64,000 nucleotides of DNA, from positions 16,053-80,052 of the forward strand of contig JAQXOE010000049.1 in assembly GCA_029098505.1 (NCBI GenBank), read 5' to 3'. The DNA is from Bacteroidales bacterium (GTDB lineage Bacteria; Bacteroidota; Bacteroidia; Bacteroidales; UBA932). Below the pieces are notes generated by a model. That model was not told the DNA's origin. It saw nothing but the letters and a program-made list of their open reading frames with translations, and made no database searches. The position numbers were made by a program, and so were the translations under genes. How positions within the stretch are numbered: position 1 is the stretch's first letter; the number at the start of each line of letters is the position of its first letter. This document shows, piece after piece, positions 10,803-20,140 of this stretch.

Positions 10803-12277
10803 AACTTTCTAAGGAATTCAACGGATTTGGCGATGAGAGGGGACAAATAGCAGTCATTCTCAACGAAAGGCACTTCCTTCCTGTACTCTTCAAAAATAGC
10901 TTCCAGGGCAGGAGACGAGCGTTTCGGTCTGCGGAACTGCAGGGCCTGGGCGGCATTGAGGAGCTCTATTGCCAGCACCCGTTCGGTATTGTCAACGACC
11001 CTTATCAGCTTGGTAGCGGCATTGGCGCCCATACTTACGTGGTCTTCCTGTCCCTGGGACGAAGGGATGGAGTCGGCACTGGCCGGGAAACACAGGCCCT
11101 TGCTCTGACTGACTATCGAAGCCGCCGTGTACTGCGGTATCATGAAGCCGCTGTTCAGACCAGGCTTGGCGACCAAGAATGAAGGCAACCCACGCTGACC
11201 GCTGATAAGCTTGTATATCCTTCTTTCAGAGATACTTGAGAGCTCAGACAAGGCCAAAGTGAGCAAATCCATAGGCAGGGCTATTGGCTGGCCGTGGAAA
11301 TTGCCGGCGGAAATGATCATATCCTCTTCCGGGAATACAGTCGGATTGTCGGTCACGCTGTTGATTTCGGTCTCAATCACGCTGCGCACATATTCTATGC
11401 TGTCTTTCGTAGCTCCGTGCACCTGAGGAATGCAGCGGAACGAATAAGGGTCCTGTACTTGAGCCTTTTCTCCGGCAATGATTTCGCTGCCCTCAAGCAG
11501 CTCCAGGAAGCGTCTGGCAGTCTTCTTCTGGCCCTTGTGCGGTCTGACACTGTGGGTCTGGGGCAGGAAAGGCTCGATTCTGCCATCGAAAGCATCCAAG
11601 GACATTGCCCCTATCCTGTCAGCCCATTCGGAGAGCCTGTCTGCCTGAATGAGTGCCCAGACTGCGTGGGCGGCCATAAACTGAGTGCCGTTGAGCAAGG
11701 CCAGGCCTTCCTTCGATTTCAGGCTAATGGCCTCCCAGCCCAATTCCTTCCACAATTCAGTGACCTGACGCCTCTCACCCTTGTATATGACTTCTCCTAG
11801 TCCTATCAGAGGAAGGCTGAGATGCGCGAGCGGTGCCAGATCGCCCGATGCACCCAAAGAGCCCTGCTGATAGACAACGGGCAGGATGTCATTGTTGAAC
11901 ATATCCACAAGTCGCTGAATGGTAGCCAATTGCGCTCCGGAATGTCCGTAGGAGAGGGATTTGATTTTCAGAAGGAGCATTATCCTGACGATTTCCGGTC
12001 GCACGGTCTCACCCGTTCCACAGGCGTGGGACATTACAAGATTGTGCTGGAGACGGGACAATTCATCCGTCGCAATAGTGATGTTGCACAGGGAGCCGAA
12101 GCCCGTCGTCACTCCGTACACGGGATGGTCAATATCCTTCATCTTGGAGTCAAGATACTCCCGGCATCTGATTATGGCCTTCTCGGACTCCTCCCCAATG
12201 CAAAGCTTGACTCCTCCCGAGATAATATGTTCTATTTCACTGATTTTCAGATTCTTGTTTGAAATGCTATATGTCAT
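10799..12277 (-). CDS. hutH: Histidine ammonia-lyase
   Basis: 492 aa; MIO-forming motif GSLGASGDLAPLAHLSLPLIG; YGVTTGFGSLCN; ends 4 bp into hutI. Confidence 0.97.
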   Translation of the reverse strand: MTYSISNKNLKISEIEHIISGGVKLCIGEESEKAIIRCREYLDSKMKDIDHPVYGVTTGFGSLCNITIATDELSRLQHNLVMSHACGTGETVRPEIVRIMLLLKIKSLSYGHSGAQLATIQRLVDMFNNDILPVVYQQGSLGASGDLAPLAHLSLPLIGLGEVIYKGERRQVTELWKELGWEAISLKSKEGLALLNGTQFMAAHAVWALIQADRLSEWADRIGAMSLDAFDGRIEPFLPQTHSVRPHKGQKKTARRFLELLEGSEIIAGEKAQVQDPYSFRCIPQVHGATKDSIEYVRSVIETEINSVTDNPTVFPEEDMIISAGNFHGQPIALPMDLLTLALSELSSISERRIYKLISGQRGLPSFLVAKPGLNSGFMIPQYTAASIVSQSKGLCFPASADSIPSSQGQEDHVSMGANAATKLIRVVDNTERVLAIELLNAAQALQFRRPKRSSPALEAIFEEYRKEVPFVENDCYLSPLIAKSVEFLRKL

Positions 12278-12289
12278 ATTATGAGTATC

Positions 12290-14326
12290 CTAAAGTTCCA
12301 ACGCCTTCTTTACAAGTTCGCTATCCGCGAAGTTTGGAAGCGTGACCTCCAGCAGCGGAGTGCGCTCCATCTCCCTTTTAATAGCCTTGACTGCAGCCTC
12401 ATTCCGGGCCCAGCTTCTTCTGGCAATGCCGTTGTTCACATCCCAGAGCAGCATTTCCTTGATATGCCTGTCCGAAGCCTCGCTGCCGTCAATGACCATT
12501 CCGAAACCGCCGTTGATGACCTCGCCCCAGCCTACACCGCCTCCATTGTGGATGGAAACCCAAGTCGCGCCACGGAAACCGTCTCCGATGACATTCTGCA
12601 CGGCCATATCGGCGGTGAAGCAGGAACCATCATAGATGTTCGAGGTCTCGCGATAAGGTGAATCGGTGCCCGAAACGTCGTGATGGTCGCGGCCCAGGAC
12701 TATAGGAGCGCTGATGCGGCCCTCCCTGATTGCCCTGTTGAATTCGAGGGCAATGCGGGTGCGGCCTTCGCAGTCCGCATAAAGGATGCGTGCCTGAGAG
12801 CCGACCACCAGATTATTTCGGGACGCCTCCTCTATCCAATGTATATTGTCCTCCAATTGCCCTTTGATGTCAGCGGGTGCGGTGAGGGCAATTTCCTTCA
12901 GCACTTTAGCGGCGATTTCATCGCTGAGGGCGAGGTCCTCAGGCTTCTGGGACATACATACCCAGCGGAAAGGGCCGAAGCCGCTGTCGAAGAACATCGG
13001 GCCCATAATATCCTGAACATAAGAAGGATAACGGAAACGGCCGTCAGGGAGGCATATGTCTGCGCCAGCGCGGGACGCCTCCAGGAGGAAGGCATTGCCA
13101 TAGTCAAAGAAATACATTCCCTTGTCGGCGAGCTTTCCAATGGCGGCGGCGTGGCGTCTGAGCGAAGCCCTTACCTGTTCCTTGAACTTTTCCGGCTCTG
13201 CGGCCATCATCGCCTTTGACTCCTCGAAGCTGAGACCTGCAGGGTAGTATCCGCCCGCCCAAGGATTGTGCAGGGAGGTCTGGTCTGAGCCGAGATCGAC
13301 TCTGATATCCTCCTCGGCAAGCCTTTCCCAGAGATCTACGACATTGCCCTGATAAGCGAGGGAAACGACTTCCCTGTCGCGGCAGGCCTTGCGTATTCTC
13401 GGAATCAATTCGTCCAGATCTTCGTGAATCTCGTCCACCCAGCCCTGCTCGTAGCGCTTGCGTGCTGCCAGAGGATTGATTTCGGCTATGATGCTGACGA
13501 CTCCGGAGATGACTCCCGCCTTTGGCTGTGCTCCGGACATTCCGCCCAGACCGGCAGAGACGAAAAGCATACCTCCCATATTATCACGCGATGGCTCCTT
13601 TCCCTTGGAAACCAACTGCTTGCGAGCCGCGTTCATAATGGTGATGGTGGTTCCGTGGACTATACCCTGAGGGCCGATATACATATAGGAGCCGGCTGTC
13701 ATCTGTCCGTATTGGGATACTCCCATCGCGTTGAACTTCTCCCAATGGTCCTGAGAAGAGTAGTTCGGGATGACCATACCGTTGGTGACCACGACTCTCG
13801 GCGCGTCCCTGTGGCTCGGGAAAAGTCCCAAAGGATGACCGGAATACATCACCAGAGTCTGTTCCTCGGTCATTGTCGCGAGATACTTCATAGTCAGGCG
13901 GTACTGCGCCCAGTTCTGGAAGACCGCTCCATTTCCGCCGTAGGTGATGAGTTCGTGAGGATGCTGGGCCACTCTCGGGTCCAAATTGTTTTGAATCATT
14001 GCCATTATGGCAGCGGCCTGGGTGCATTTCGCAGGATACTCTTCGATAGGTCTGGCGTACATCGGATAGCGCGGACGGAAACGGTACATATAGATGCGAC
14101 CGTAGTCGCGAAGCTCGCGCGCAAACTCAGGGGCGAGGATATCGTGCTGGTTCTCAGGGAAATACCTGAGTGCATTCTTCAGTGCAAGCTCCTTTTCCTC
14201 CGGACTGAGGAGGTCCTTTCTGCGAGGCGCATGGTTGACTGTGGTATCATAAGGCTGAGGCTCCGGAAGCAGCTCCGGTAAGCCTGCAAGCAAGTCCTTT
14301 CTGAACTCTTCCCTGCTCATTTCCAT
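12290..14326 (-). CDS. hutU: Urocanate hydratase
   Basis: 678 aa; urocanase motifs (VMYSGHPLGLFPSHRDAPRVVVTNGMVIPNYS, GQMTAGSYMYIGPQGIVHGT, MFFDSGFGPFRWVC). Confidence 0.95.
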   Translation of the reverse strand: MEMSREEFRKDLLAGLPELLPEPQPYDTTVNHAPRRKDLLSPEEKELALKNALRYFPENQHDILAPEFARELRDYGRIYMYRFRPRYPMYARPIEEYPAKCTQAAAIMAMIQNNLDPRVAQHPHELITYGGNGAVFQNWAQYRLTMKYLATMTEEQTLVMYSGHPLGLFPSHRDAPRVVVTNGMVIPNYSSQDHWEKFNAMGVSQYGQMTAGSYMYIGPQGIVHGTTITIMNAARKQLVSKGKEPSRDNMGGMLFVSAGLGGMSGAQPKAGVISGVVSIIAEINPLAARKRYEQGWVDEIHEDLDELIPRIRKACRDREVVSLAYQGNVVDLWERLAEEDIRVDLGSDQTSLHNPWAGGYYPAGLSFEESKAMMAAEPEKFKEQVRASLRRHAAAIGKLADKGMYFFDYGNAFLLEASRAGADICLPDGRFRYPSYVQDIMGPMFFDSGFGPFRWVCMSQKPEDLALSDEIAAKVLKEIALTAPADIKGQLEDNIHWIEEASRNNLVVGSQARILYADCEGRTRIALEFNRAIREGRISAPIVLGRDHHDVSGTDSPYRETSNIYDGSCFTADMAVQNVIGDGFRGATWVSIHNGGGVGWGEVINGGFGMVIDGSEASDRHIKEMLLWDVNNGIARRSWARNEAAVKAIKREMERTPLLEVTLPNFADSELVKKALEL

Positions 14327-14327
14327 A

Positions 14328-16058
14328 TCAAGATATTTTTCCGTTTACAATTTCCAGTACTTCCCTTTCTGCGGCCATTGCCCGTAAGGCGATCTCTTCG
14401 GCTTCCGCGCAGAGCTGTCCGGCGATTTCCCTGTCCTTGAGTGATGAGGCATTGATTCTGACGTTCAATTGGGCACCGAGTACGGCACTTCTGGCCGCAA
14501 GAGCTCCTACTCCCGCGTCTGAAACCGAGTTAGGATTGCCCTCGAGGGCCATTGCACGCAGAAGAGGGAAGACTTTGAGGGTCTCCTTCATTGTACGGAG
14601 AGGCACGCGGGTGGCGTAGAGTGTGGCGTCTTCGAGAGCCTCCGCCCTTGCAGCTTTTTCCTGAGGGCTGTTCTTAGGCATTCCGAGGGCTTCCATTATA
14701 CGGTTGAATGCGGCCGTGTCCTCGTCCACGAGCGCGAGCAGGCATTTCATCTGTGCCTGACCCTGCTCAGCCCAGTCCGAGAACTCCTTCCATCTGTCGT
14801 CCCAGCCGCGTTTGTGGGAAGAAAGATTCGCCACCATTGCTCCCAATGCCGCAGCGAGAGTGCCCATATATGCCGAGATGGAACCGCCGCCCGGAGCCGG
14901 AGATTCCGATGCGGTCTCTACCGCGAACTCCTTGCAACTCATTCTGGTAAGGCGCTCCCTGATTTTCTTTTCCTCCTCATCCTCAAGCAGATACTCTATG
15001 ATTTTCTCCTTCGGGTCGAAAGGCTTGAGATCATCCAGACCCATAGACTTGACTGCAATTTTAATTATTTCTTCCTCGGATATGCCTGTTGACCTCTGCT
15101 GTTTCTCGAGGAAATACTTGCCCGCCTCAATAAGGCTGCGCTTAGGGACGAGACCCACTATTTCCGTTCCTGTGACCCTGAGTCCCCTCGCCTGTGCTGC
15201 GCGGCAGACCTCCTCGAAGGCCTTGTGCAGAGGGGTGACATTGATGTCGGTGATGTTCATTGACACCTGGGCAATGCCGTATTCATCTATGTACCAGCCT
15301 ATTGCCTTGCAGCCCTTGAGTGTGCCCGGAATCATCACGGTATTGCCCTCTGCATCCTTTACGATCTTGCCCGTCAACGGATTGCCCTCCCTCTTCGGGC
15401 GGCCCTTCTCCCTAACGTCAAAGGCAATGGCGTTGGCGCGTCTGGTGGAGGTGGTGTTCAGGTTGAAATTGACAGCAATCAGGAAGTCCCTGGCGCCGAC
15501 ATTGATGGCTCCGCTCTTCGCGACGGTGTCATTGTACTCCTCCGGTCCGAAGTCAGGATGTCTGGCAGGATCCGCCATCTTCTGCGGAAGGGCTTCGTAT
15601 TCTCCTGCACGGCAGACTGCGAGGTTCTTGCGTTCAGGCTTGTAAGCCGCTGACTCATAGCAATAACAAGGGATGCCGAGTTCGGTGGCTATCCTTTCCG
15701 CCAGCTTTCTCGCCATCTCTGCGCACTCTTCGAGAGTGACGCTCGAAATGGGAATCAGAGGAAGGACATCGGTCGCTCCCGAACGCGGATGAGCGCCGTG
15801 GTGATGCCTCATATCAATGAGTTCGCCAGCTTTGGCCACTGCTGCAAATGCAGCTTCCACGACTGCTTCAGGACTGCCGGCGAAAGTGACTACCGTTCTG
15901 TTCGTAGCCTCGCCCGGGTCGACATTGAGCACCTTTACCCCGGCTCCGGAGCCGTCAGGGCCTTTTCCGGCTTCACGGACAGCTTCCACTATAGCATTGA
16001 TGATTTGGCTGTTACGGCCCTCACTGAAATTGGGCACGCATTCGATTATCCTTTCCAT
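14328..16058 (-). CDS. ftcD: Bifunctional glutamate formimidoyltransferase / formiminotetrahydrofolate cyclodeaminase (fused)
   Basis: 576 aa; N-terminal MERIIECVPNFSEGRN...HHGAHPRSGATDVLPLIPI formiminotransferase; C-terminal ESPAPGGGSISAYMGTLAAALGAMVANLS cyclodeaminase domain. Confidence 0.95.
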   Translation of the reverse strand: MERIIECVPNFSEGRNSQIINAIVEAVREAGKGPDGSGAGVKVLNVDPGEATNRTVVTFAGSPEAVVEAAFAAVAKAGELIDMRHHHGAHPRSGATDVLPLIPISSVTLEECAEMARKLAERIATELGIPCYCYESAAYKPERKNLAVCRAGEYEALPQKMADPARHPDFGPEEYNDTVAKSGAINVGARDFLIAVNFNLNTTSTRRANAIAFDVREKGRPKREGNPLTGKIVKDAEGNTVMIPGTLKGCKAIGWYIDEYGIAQVSMNITDINVTPLHKAFEEVCRAAQARGLRVTGTEIVGLVPKRSLIEAGKYFLEKQQRSTGISEEEIIKIAVKSMGLDDLKPFDPKEKIIEYLLEDEEEKKIRERLTRMSCKEFAVETASESPAPGGGSISAYMGTLAAALGAMVANLSSHKRGWDDRWKEFSDWAEQGQAQMKCLLALVDEDTAAFNRIMEALGMPKNSPQEKAARAEALEDATLYATRVPLRTMKETLKVFPLLRAMALEGNPNSVSDAGVGALAARSAVLGAQLNVRINASSLKDREIAGQLCAEAEEIALRAMAAEREVLEIVNGKIS

Positions 16059-16167
16059 ATGTTGTCGTTATTATTTCCAATACTTCCAATATAGCAATTA
16101 TTCCGGTGAATATCCTAACAAAAAAATATATTTTTCCTTAATCTTGTTGAAAACCCTTACTCTAAGC

Positions 16168-16223
16168 CAAAAAAGAAGACACCCGGCTTTGCCTGGCTTG
16201 AAGAAAGCCTTGACAAAACCGGG
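16168..16223 (-). terminator. Intrinsic terminator after the EF-G paralogue
   Basis: Minus strand CCCGGtTTTGtCaaGGCTT tcttc AAGCCaGgCAAAgCCGGG followed by TGTCTTCTTTTTTGG. Confidence 0.75.
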
Positions 16224-16273
16224 AGTCATCGTCCTTATCAACGTAGGGCTCAGGTCCCCGACTATCCGTAGAA

Positions 16274-18385
16274 TTAATCCTCTTCCTGCTCTGATGCTGC
16301 GTAATCTGCAAGGAGCTTAGCCTGAACATCTCCAGGAACTGGCTGGTAATCAGCAAATTCCATAGTGAATGATGCGCTACCTGAAGTCAGGGAGCTGAGG
16401 GTGGTAGAATATCTGTAAAGCTCTGCGAGAGGAACTCTGGCCTTGAGAATCGAGAAGCCCTTGTCAGCACCGAGGTCTCCGAGGATACCGCGACGGTTCT
16501 GGAGATCTGACATAACGGCGCCCTGATACTCTGCAGGAGTCATAACCTCAACATTGTAGATAGGCTCAAGAATCTTAGGACCAGCATTTCTGAAGGCCTC
16601 CTTGAAGGCATTTCTACCGGCAATGATGAAGGCGATTTCCTTAGAGTCTACCGGGTGCATCTTACCGTCATATACGAAGACGCGGATGTCACGAGCGTAT
16701 GAACCGGTGAGAGGTCCCTCAACCATTCTCTCCTTGATACCCTTCAGGATGGCTGGCATAAAGCTGAGGTCAATGGCACCACCTACAACGCAGTTGTAGA
16801 ACTCGAGCTTTCCGCCCCAATCGAGGTCAGTGCTCTCGGAGGTCTTCACATTGAGGACAGTCTCCTTACCATCAATATTGAACTTGGTGTTGAGCGGTCC
16901 TTCTGCAGGGCAGACGAGGAGGTGAACCTCACCGAACTGGCCGGCACCACCGGACTGCTTCTTGTGACGGTACTGTGCTGTAGCGACCTTGGTGATGGTC
17001 TCACGGTATGGAACCTTCGGAGCGAAGAGTTCCACATCGAGACCGAACTCATTGTTGAGACGCCACTTGACTACATTGATATGCTGCTCGCCATTGCCGC
17101 TGAGAATGGTCTGGCGAAGCTCTCTTGAGTACTCTACGATGACTGTAGGATCCTGTGAAGCAATCTTCTTGAGGGCATCACCGAGCTTCTGCTCATCCTG
17201 CTGTACCTTCGCCTTGATAGCGCAGCGGTACTTAGGTGCAGGGAAGTCTATCTTTCCGTAGTTGAGACCTGAACCGAGGGCAGAAAGTGTGGTGCTTGAC
17301 TTGCCGTTCTTGAGCTTCACAACGCAGCCGAAGTCACCGGCGTGGATAGCGTTGACCTGCTCCTTCTTCTGTCCTGCCACAGCATAGATGGCTGAGAAGC
17401 GCTCCTTGTTTCCGCTGGCTGCATCCTCAAACTCAACGCCTGTGGTGACAACACCGCTCATAACCTTGAAGAATGAAACCTCACCGAGGTTCTTCTCCAC
17501 ACTGTTCTTGTAAATGAAGAGGGCTGCAGGGCCTGTCTCGTCGCAAGAAGGCTTCTGGCTCACTCTGGTGGTGAACTCAAGCAGTCTCTTGACACCTATG
17601 TTCTTCTTTGCGGATACGCAGAAGATAGGGTAGCACTCACCTGCTGCAATACCGATGCGGAGACCGTCACGAATCTCATCCTCAGAAAGTTCGCCTGCGT
17701 CGAAGAACTTCTCCATAAGAGTGTCGTCGTATTCGGCGGCCTTCTCCATAAGGAGACCGCGGTAGAGCTCAGCCTCATCAGCATACTCTGCAGGAATCTC
17801 GAGGTCCTCGCGTGTTCCCTTGTCATCCGTGAAGTGATAGTACTTCATAGTGAGGACATCAATGAAACCGTCGAAGCCTGCGCCGGTCGATGTAGGGAAC
17901 TGTATGGTCACAAGCTTGCTTCCGAAGCTCTCCTTGAGTGAATTCTGAACCATCTCCCAGTCTGCCTTGTCGGCGTCGAGCTGGTTGACTGCGATGACGA
18001 GAGGAAGATTCGCCTTGGATGCATAGCGGGCGAAAATGTCCGTTCCAACCTCGACTCCCTGCTGTGCATTCACAACGAGGATACCGTTTTCACAGACCTT
18101 GAAAGCTGAGAATGCTCCGCCGCAGAAATCGTCTGATCCCGGTGCGTCGATGACATTCACCTTGCAGCCTGCAAACTCTGCATATACTGGAGTGGCATAT
18201 ACTGATCTCTGGTTGAGTTTCTCGATTTCTTCGTAATCGGATGTTGTGTTCTTGTCCTCGATGGTACCCTTCCTGTCGATAACCTTACCGACGTAAAGGA
18301 CTGACTCTGCCAAAGTGGTCTTTCCTGATTTGGTAGCACCGAGGAGGACCACATTACGGATGTCTTTGGTTGAATACTCTTTCAT
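16274..18385 (-). CDS. Elongation factor G-like paralogue (EF-G2/FusA2 type, degenerate GTPase motifs)
   Basis: 703 aa EF-G architecture (P-loop GATKSGKTTL, domain IV HKKQSGGAGQFGEV, C-terminal EFADYQPVPGDVQ). G3 is DAPGSDDF instead of DTPGHVDF, G4 is NQLD, and the RGITI switch I motif is absent. Confidence 0.92.
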   Translation of the reverse strand: MKEYSTKDIRNVVLLGATKSGKTTLAESVLYVGKVIDRKGTIEDKNTTSDYEEIEKLNQRSVYATPVYAEFAGCKVNVIDAPGSDDFCGGAFSAFKVCENGILVVNAQQGVEVGTDIFARYASKANLPLVIAVNQLDADKADWEMVQNSLKESFGSKLVTIQFPTSTGAGFDGFIDVLTMKYYHFTDDKGTREDLEIPAEYADEAELYRGLLMEKAAEYDDTLMEKFFDAGELSEDEIRDGLRIGIAAGECYPIFCVSAKKNIGVKRLLEFTTRVSQKPSCDETGPAALFIYKNSVEKNLGEVSFFKVMSGVVTTGVEFEDAASGNKERFSAIYAVAGQKKEQVNAIHAGDFGCVVKLKNGKSSTTLSALGSGLNYGKIDFPAPKYRCAIKAKVQQDEQKLGDALKKIASQDPTVIVEYSRELRQTILSGNGEQHINVVKWRLNNEFGLDVELFAPKVPYRETITKVATAQYRHKKQSGGAGQFGEVHLLVCPAEGPLNTKFNIDGKETVLNVKTSESTDLDWGGKLEFYNCVVGGAIDLSFMPAILKGIKERMVEGPLTGSYARDIRVFVYDGKMHPVDSKEIAFIIAGRNAFKEAFRNAGPKILEPIYNVEVMTPAEYQGAVMSDLQNRRGILGDLGADKGFSILKARVPLAELYRYSTTLSSLTSGSASFTMEFADYQPVPGDVQAKLLADYAASEQEED

Positions 18386-18436
18386 TTCAGTTTTAGTTAT
18401 ATTAATACTATTGTTTCGTTTTAACTTATACAGTCT

Positions 18437-18465
18437 GAACTGCCTCCTTCAGAAAAAGGCAGTTC
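18437..18465 (-). promoter_or_regulatory. Predicted 5'-terminal stem-loop in the EF-G paralogue leader
   Basis: GAACTGCCT ... AGGCAGTTC, 9-bp perfect stem with an 11-nt loop, directly downstream of the predicted -7 element and about 50 nt before the start codon. Confidence 0.45.
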
Positions 18466-18466
18466 G

Positions 18467-18497
18467 CAAATCTAAAAAATTATTGTACCAATAGCAA
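18467..18497 (-). promoter_or_regulatory. Bacteroidetes-type promoter for the EF-G paralogue (TTG, 20 nt, TAGATTTG)
   Basis: Minus strand TTG-CTATTGGTACAATAATTTTT-TAGATTTG. Confidence 0.5.
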
Positions 18498-18515
18498 TAG
18501 TTTGACCTTACAAGT

Positions 18516-18755
18516 TCAAAAAAAGAAATCAAGGCCATATTTCTCCTGAAGAGCCCGCCTCGTTCCTTCGCGATAGGCCTCCATAAGTTCTTCTCCCTTG
18601 TACCCAAGCTCGTTGAAGAGCTTCCGGTCCATTTCGTCAGGTTCTACGCCCAGTTTCCTGCACAGCTCTTTAAATTTTATCGAAGGGTTCAGGTACAGTT
18701 TTTCTTCTGTCATAAGGGCGCCGAAGATTTCATAAGCTTTTTCTATTGCACACAT
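18516..18755 (-). CDS. Small hypothetical protein (79 aa)
   Basis: MCAIEKAYEIFGALMTEEKLYLNPSIKFKELCRKLGVEPDEMDRKLFNELGYKGEELMEAYREGTRRALQEKYGLDFFF; non-overlapping ORF with plausible composition. Confidence 0.6.
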   Translation of the reverse strand: MCAIEKAYEIFGALMTEEKLYLNPSIKFKELCRKLGVEPDEMDRKLFNELGYKGEELMEAYREGTRRALQEKYGLDFFF

Positions 18756-18975
18756 TTTCCTGTCAATTTTTCACGAAATTGCACATTCCTGAGTTTTATT
18801 TCAAATATCTGAAGCTGTTTTGAAGGGGGTATCACGCGATTTTTTATCTTTTTTATAAAAAAGTCTGCTTTTAATCAAAATTGAACAGACTTACTGTTCA
18901 TTGCACACTATTTCTCACCACCCAAACTGCAAGCTTGGCACATATATTTGCACAGTATCAAGGAAGTCAAGATTA

Positions 18976-19398
18976 ATGCCAATGGACAACAGCACGGTCA
19001 AAAGGAACATACTCAACATCAGGGAGAGTCTGGGGCTTTCCCAGGAGAAGATGGCGGATCGTCTGGACATCTGCAGGAACACTTACCGCAACATAGAGAA
19101 AGGCAGCACCAAGCTGATAAGCGATGCGATACCGAAAATTGCAGAACTCTGCGGCAAGAGTCCCGAAGAAATAGTTCTGGGTTATGTCCCGGTCAAGGAG
19201 GAAGGAAGGCTTCTGCAGGAAGAAAGGGAGAGGATGCAGCTGAAAATGAACACACTGCAGGATGAATATCAAGCCGAGATAGACCGGCTGCGCTCCGAAA
19301 TCGAGCACCTGAAACTGACAGTGGAACTGCTTCAGGACAATATCAGGACCAAGGACGATATAATAGGGCTGCTCCAAAAGCAGCTGGGCGAAAAATAG
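18976..19398 (+). CDS. XRE-family helix-turn-helix protein with C-terminal coiled coil
   Basis: HTH (NIRESLGLSQEKMADRLDICRNTYRNIEKGSTKLISDAIPKIAELCGKSPEEI) followed by a heptad-rich tail. The ORF track starts at a TTG (18901); the first ATG is 18976. Confidence 0.85.
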   Translation: MPMDNSTVKRNILNIRESLGLSQEKMADRLDICRNTYRNIEKGSTKLISDAIPKIAELCGKSPEEIVLGYVPVKEEGRLLQEERERMQLKMNTLQDEYQAEIDRLRSEIEHLKLTVELLQDNIRTKDDIIGLLQKQLGEK

Positions 19399-19482
19399 TC
19401 CCGGTCTTGAATTATGTGATGCTTGATGCTTATTATTAGCTGAGAATTAGTTAAATTTGTGGCATTGTTGAAATCTGTTGCA

Positions 19483-20094
19483 ATGCCGGGAGAAATCCAT
19501 TTGAAGAAATATATGAACGAAGGGCTGCTTGAGGCCGGTTGCGACGAGGCGGGCAGGGGCCCTCTTGCCGGTCCTGTCTATGCCGCTGCGGTCATATTGC
19601 CCCCGGATTTCCATCATCCATTGCTGAACGATTCCAAGAAGATGAGCGAAAAGGCGAGGAATATTCTGCGCGAAGTGATTGAAAAAGAAGCTATTGCCTG
19701 GGCGGTCGAAGCCGTGGAGGCAGAAGAGATCGACAGGCTGAACATCCTCAACGCCTCGATAGCCGGAATGCAGCGGGCTGTGCGCAAGCTGCAGCAGAAG
19801 CCGGAGTTCCTGCTCATCGACGGTAACCGCTTCAAGCCCTTTGACGGCTACCGCTACGCCACTGTGATACACGGGGACGCGACTTATGCCAGCATTGCCG
19901 CTGCTTCGGTTCTGGCGAAGACCTGGAGGGACGAGAAGATGCGCGAACTGGCTGCAGCCTTCCCTCAGTACGGCTGGGACAGGAATATGGGCTACCCTAC
20001 CAAGGAGCACATTGCTGCGATTCGCGAGTTCGGCTACACTCCCCATCACAGGAAAAGCTTCCATCCGAAGGAACTTGAGCCGACTCTGTTCTAA
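19483..20094 (+). CDS. rnhB: Ribonuclease HII
   Basis: EAGCDEAGRGPLAGPVYAAAVILP; DSKKMSEKAR; HGDATYASIAAASVLAKTWRD. ATG at 19483 follows a -7-like TAAATTTG at 19452-19459. Confidence 0.95.
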   Translation: MPGEIHLKKYMNEGLLEAGCDEAGRGPLAGPVYAAAVILPPDFHHPLLNDSKKMSEKARNILREVIEKEAIAWAVEAVEAEEIDRLNILNASIAGMQRAVRKLQQKPEFLLIDGNRFKPFDGYRYATVIHGDATYASIAAASVLAKTWRDEKMRELAAAFPQYGWDRNMGYPTKEHIAAIREFGYTPHHRKSFHPKELEPTLF

Positions 20095-20140
20095 GTCCGC
20101 TCCAATATCATCAGGAAATACAACAAAACTATATCAAATA

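Noticed and set aside
13424-14281. 285-aa plus-strand ORF opposite hutU (also 12680-13219 and 14812-15645)
   Set aside because: Antisense shadow ORFs over well-supported hutU and ftcD, with low-complexity, Arg/Ser/His-rich translations.
18943-18950. TATATTTG -7-like element upstream of the XRE gene
   Set aside because: No -33 TTG/TTTG at appropriate spacing, so left out as a promoter call.
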